Source: Armatimonadota bacterium (GTDB taxonomy: Bacteria; Armatimonadota; JAAZEB01). From it: DNA of 7,779 nucleotides. Of this stretch, positions 6,860 through 7,779 are shown piece after piece. Position 1 is the stretch's first letter, and each line of letters opens with the position of its first letter. The notes under the pieces are model-generated. The model made no database searches. It was given only the letters and a program-made list of their open reading frames with translations, and was not told the origin of the DNA. The position numbers and the translations under genes were made by a program. Where the stretch lies: assembly GCA_012841485.1 (NCBI GenBank), contig DUUU01000148.1, positions 1 to 7,779 on the forward strand, written 5' to 3'.

Positions 6860-7770
6860 CGGATGAACTCCTGTTTGTCGTCCTCGCGATAGGCGGTGAG
6901 CGGCGGCGTCGCCTCCGGATCGCGCCCGGGCTCGTAATCGAAGGCTTCCTTGACCACCTGTGCCATCTTCAGGTTGAGGAGGTGGAGCGGAATGCCGGCA
7001 GGACAGGCCTGCGCGCAGGCGCCGCAGCCAACACAGCGGCCAGCGAGGTGCCAGGCGCGCACAGCGTTCCACGACAGGTTACCGGGCCCATCCGCCTGCG
7101 GTGGAATCCAGCGGGGCTGCGTCTTCTCCACGATGCACCGGTCGCACGAGCAGAGCGGGCAGGCGGCCCGGCAGGCATAGCATTTCAGGCAGTGCTGGAA
7201 CTGTGCCTGCCAGAAGTTCCAGCGCTCGGCAGGCGTGAGCGCGTCAAGCTGGGCCACCAGATCCGTCGCGGGGGTGGTCTCCGCCGGTGCCGGGGTCGCC
7301 TCGCCGATCACCTCGCTGGCGAGGGATGGCGTGCGCGCGGTACACGCGGCGCATTTGCCCTGCACCGCGCCGTATGCGTCGGCCATGCCGTGGCAGGCCA
7401 TCCCGATCAGGACCAGGTCATCGGCAGCGAAGCTGTTCTCCTGGATTAGGCCGATCAGGCTGCGCTCGTCGCATCCCTTGACCACCATTGCGACTTTGCC
7501 TGGGTGCGCGGTGATCTCGCGGGCGGCATAGGCGCCCAGGTTGTGGTGGCAGCGCTCGTTCCAGACCAGGCGGTCCACGTCCTCCGGGCGCGTAATGAAG
7601 ACGGGCCGGACGCTGCCGGGCAGCGTGCCCTCGCCGTAGCCGATGACCACTTCCACCCGGCCGGATGCCAGCAGCTCGCGTGCCTTCTCGCGCAGCGCCT
7701 CGGTTTGCGCCGCGAGCTGATCTGCCGGCGCCTCATAGCGAATCGGCGCGGGCGGCTTCAACGCGGGCAC
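6856..7770 (-). CDS. FrhB-like 4Fe-4S dicluster protein (FlxC-like), at least 304 aa, 5' end uncertain
   Basis: An iron-sulfur electron-transfer subunit. The N-terminal half resembles the beta-subunit family of F420-reducing hydrogenase and formate dehydrogenase: VVIGYGEGT (41-49), KGCDERSLIGLIQEN (98-112), LIGMACHGM (121-129) and the pair C140/C143. An Ala/Pro/Thr-rich linker (about 145-175) leads to a ferredoxin-like part with C194, C197, C200, C204 (CLKCYACRAACP), then C207, C209 and C212, and a second cluster C246, C249, C252, C256 (CVGCGACAQACP). Numbering uses the GTG at 7768-7770. The frame stays open for the three codons to the window edge and no ribosome binding site is visible, so the true start may lie outside. 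Its stop overlaps the next gene's start (TTGA), so the two are translationally coupled. In Flx-type clusters such a protein is expected beside FlxA and FlxB; F420 binding is not implied. Function in the complex is inferred from context. Confidence 0.8.
   Translation of the reverse strand: MPALKPPAPIRYEAPADQLAAQTEALREKARELLASGRVEVVIGYGEGTLPGSVRPVFITRPEDVDRLVWNERCHHNLGAYAAREITAHPGKVAMVVKGCDERSLIGLIQENSFAADDLVLIGMACHGMADAYGAVQGKCAACTARTPSLASEVIGEATPAPAETTPATDLVAQLDALTPAERWNFWQAQFQHCLKCYACRAACPLCSCDRCIVEKTQPRWIPPQADGPGNLSWNAVRAWHLAGRCVGCGACAQACPAGIPLHLLNLKMAQVVKEAFDYEPGRDPEATPPLTAYREDDKQEFIR
6868..6872 (-). promoter_or_regulatory. Ribosome binding site supporting a TTG start at 6859
   Basis: On the - strand AGGAG is read here, within the last codons of the upstream gene, and is separated by 8 nt from TTG at 6859-6857. 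That TTG shares TTGA with the upstream stop codon, the standard arrangement of coupled genes. It decides the start of the 353-aa dicluster protein against the much longer open frame. Confidence 0.78.
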
Positions 7771-7779
7771 GGCGACCGA

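Noticed and set aside
7007..7020. Perfect 14-bp palindrome GCCTGCGCGCAGGC
   Set aside because: It lies inside the codons for the conserved CAQAC cluster motif of the FrhB-like gene, so protein coding explains it better than an operator.
6844..7449. A 201-codon open frame on the + strand
   Set aside because: It is antisense to the FrhB-like dicluster gene, whose cysteine motifs prove the coding strand.

Overview
The window is GC-rich bacterial DNA, with G/C at most third codon positions and long antisense shadow ORFs. It holds two unrelated gene blocks that converge on a gene-free stretch at about 4576-4951. The left block (+ strand) is carbohydrate-related and the right block (- strand) is anaerobic electron transfer. 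Together they suggest an anaerobic, sugar-degrading bacterium, probably from a lineage with few cultured members. The taxon cannot be fixed from this sequence; I saw no rRNA, tRNA, insertion sequence or CRISPR.

Left block. Positions 1-1535 are the 3' part (510 codons) of a large glycoside-hydrolase-like protein. It combines a six-hairpin (alpha/alpha)6-type segment with a C-terminal beta-rich domain, and most resembles the DUF4450 group. After a 79-nt gap, which contains a perfect 15-bp stem-loop and a good Shine-Dalgarno site, comes a complete gene (1615-4575, 986 aa). It encodes a putatively exported GH42-like beta-galactosidase-type protein with a signal peptide, an N-terminal jelly-roll domain, a helical insert, a TIM-barrel, a GH42-type trimerisation domain and a C-terminal beta domain. 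A perfect 13-bp stem-loop follows its stop codon.

Right block. Three tightly packed genes read leftwards: 6856-7770 (FrhB-like N-terminus plus two 4Fe-4S clusters), 5798-6859 (dicluster 4Fe-4S protein of the HydB/AsrA/FlxB type) and 4952-5791 (FAD/NAD(P)-binding, 2Fe-2S reductase of the HydG/AsrB/FlxA type). The first pair overlap through TTGA and the second pair are 6 nt apart, so this is an operon. The set matches the NAD(P)H-oxidising part of Flx-Hdr type flavin-based electron-bifurcating complexes. Electrons would pass between NAD(P)H on the flavoprotein and Fe-S partners on the other two subunits. The expected partners (MvhD/FlxD, HdrA, HdrB, HdrC) would lie beyond position 7779, upstream in the transcript, and cannot be seen.

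Nothing here is clearly a new system. The points most worth a second look are the divergent catalytic motif and domain layout of the GH42-like protein, the stem-loop placed against its ribosome binding site, and the incomplete, C-B-A ordered Flx-like module.
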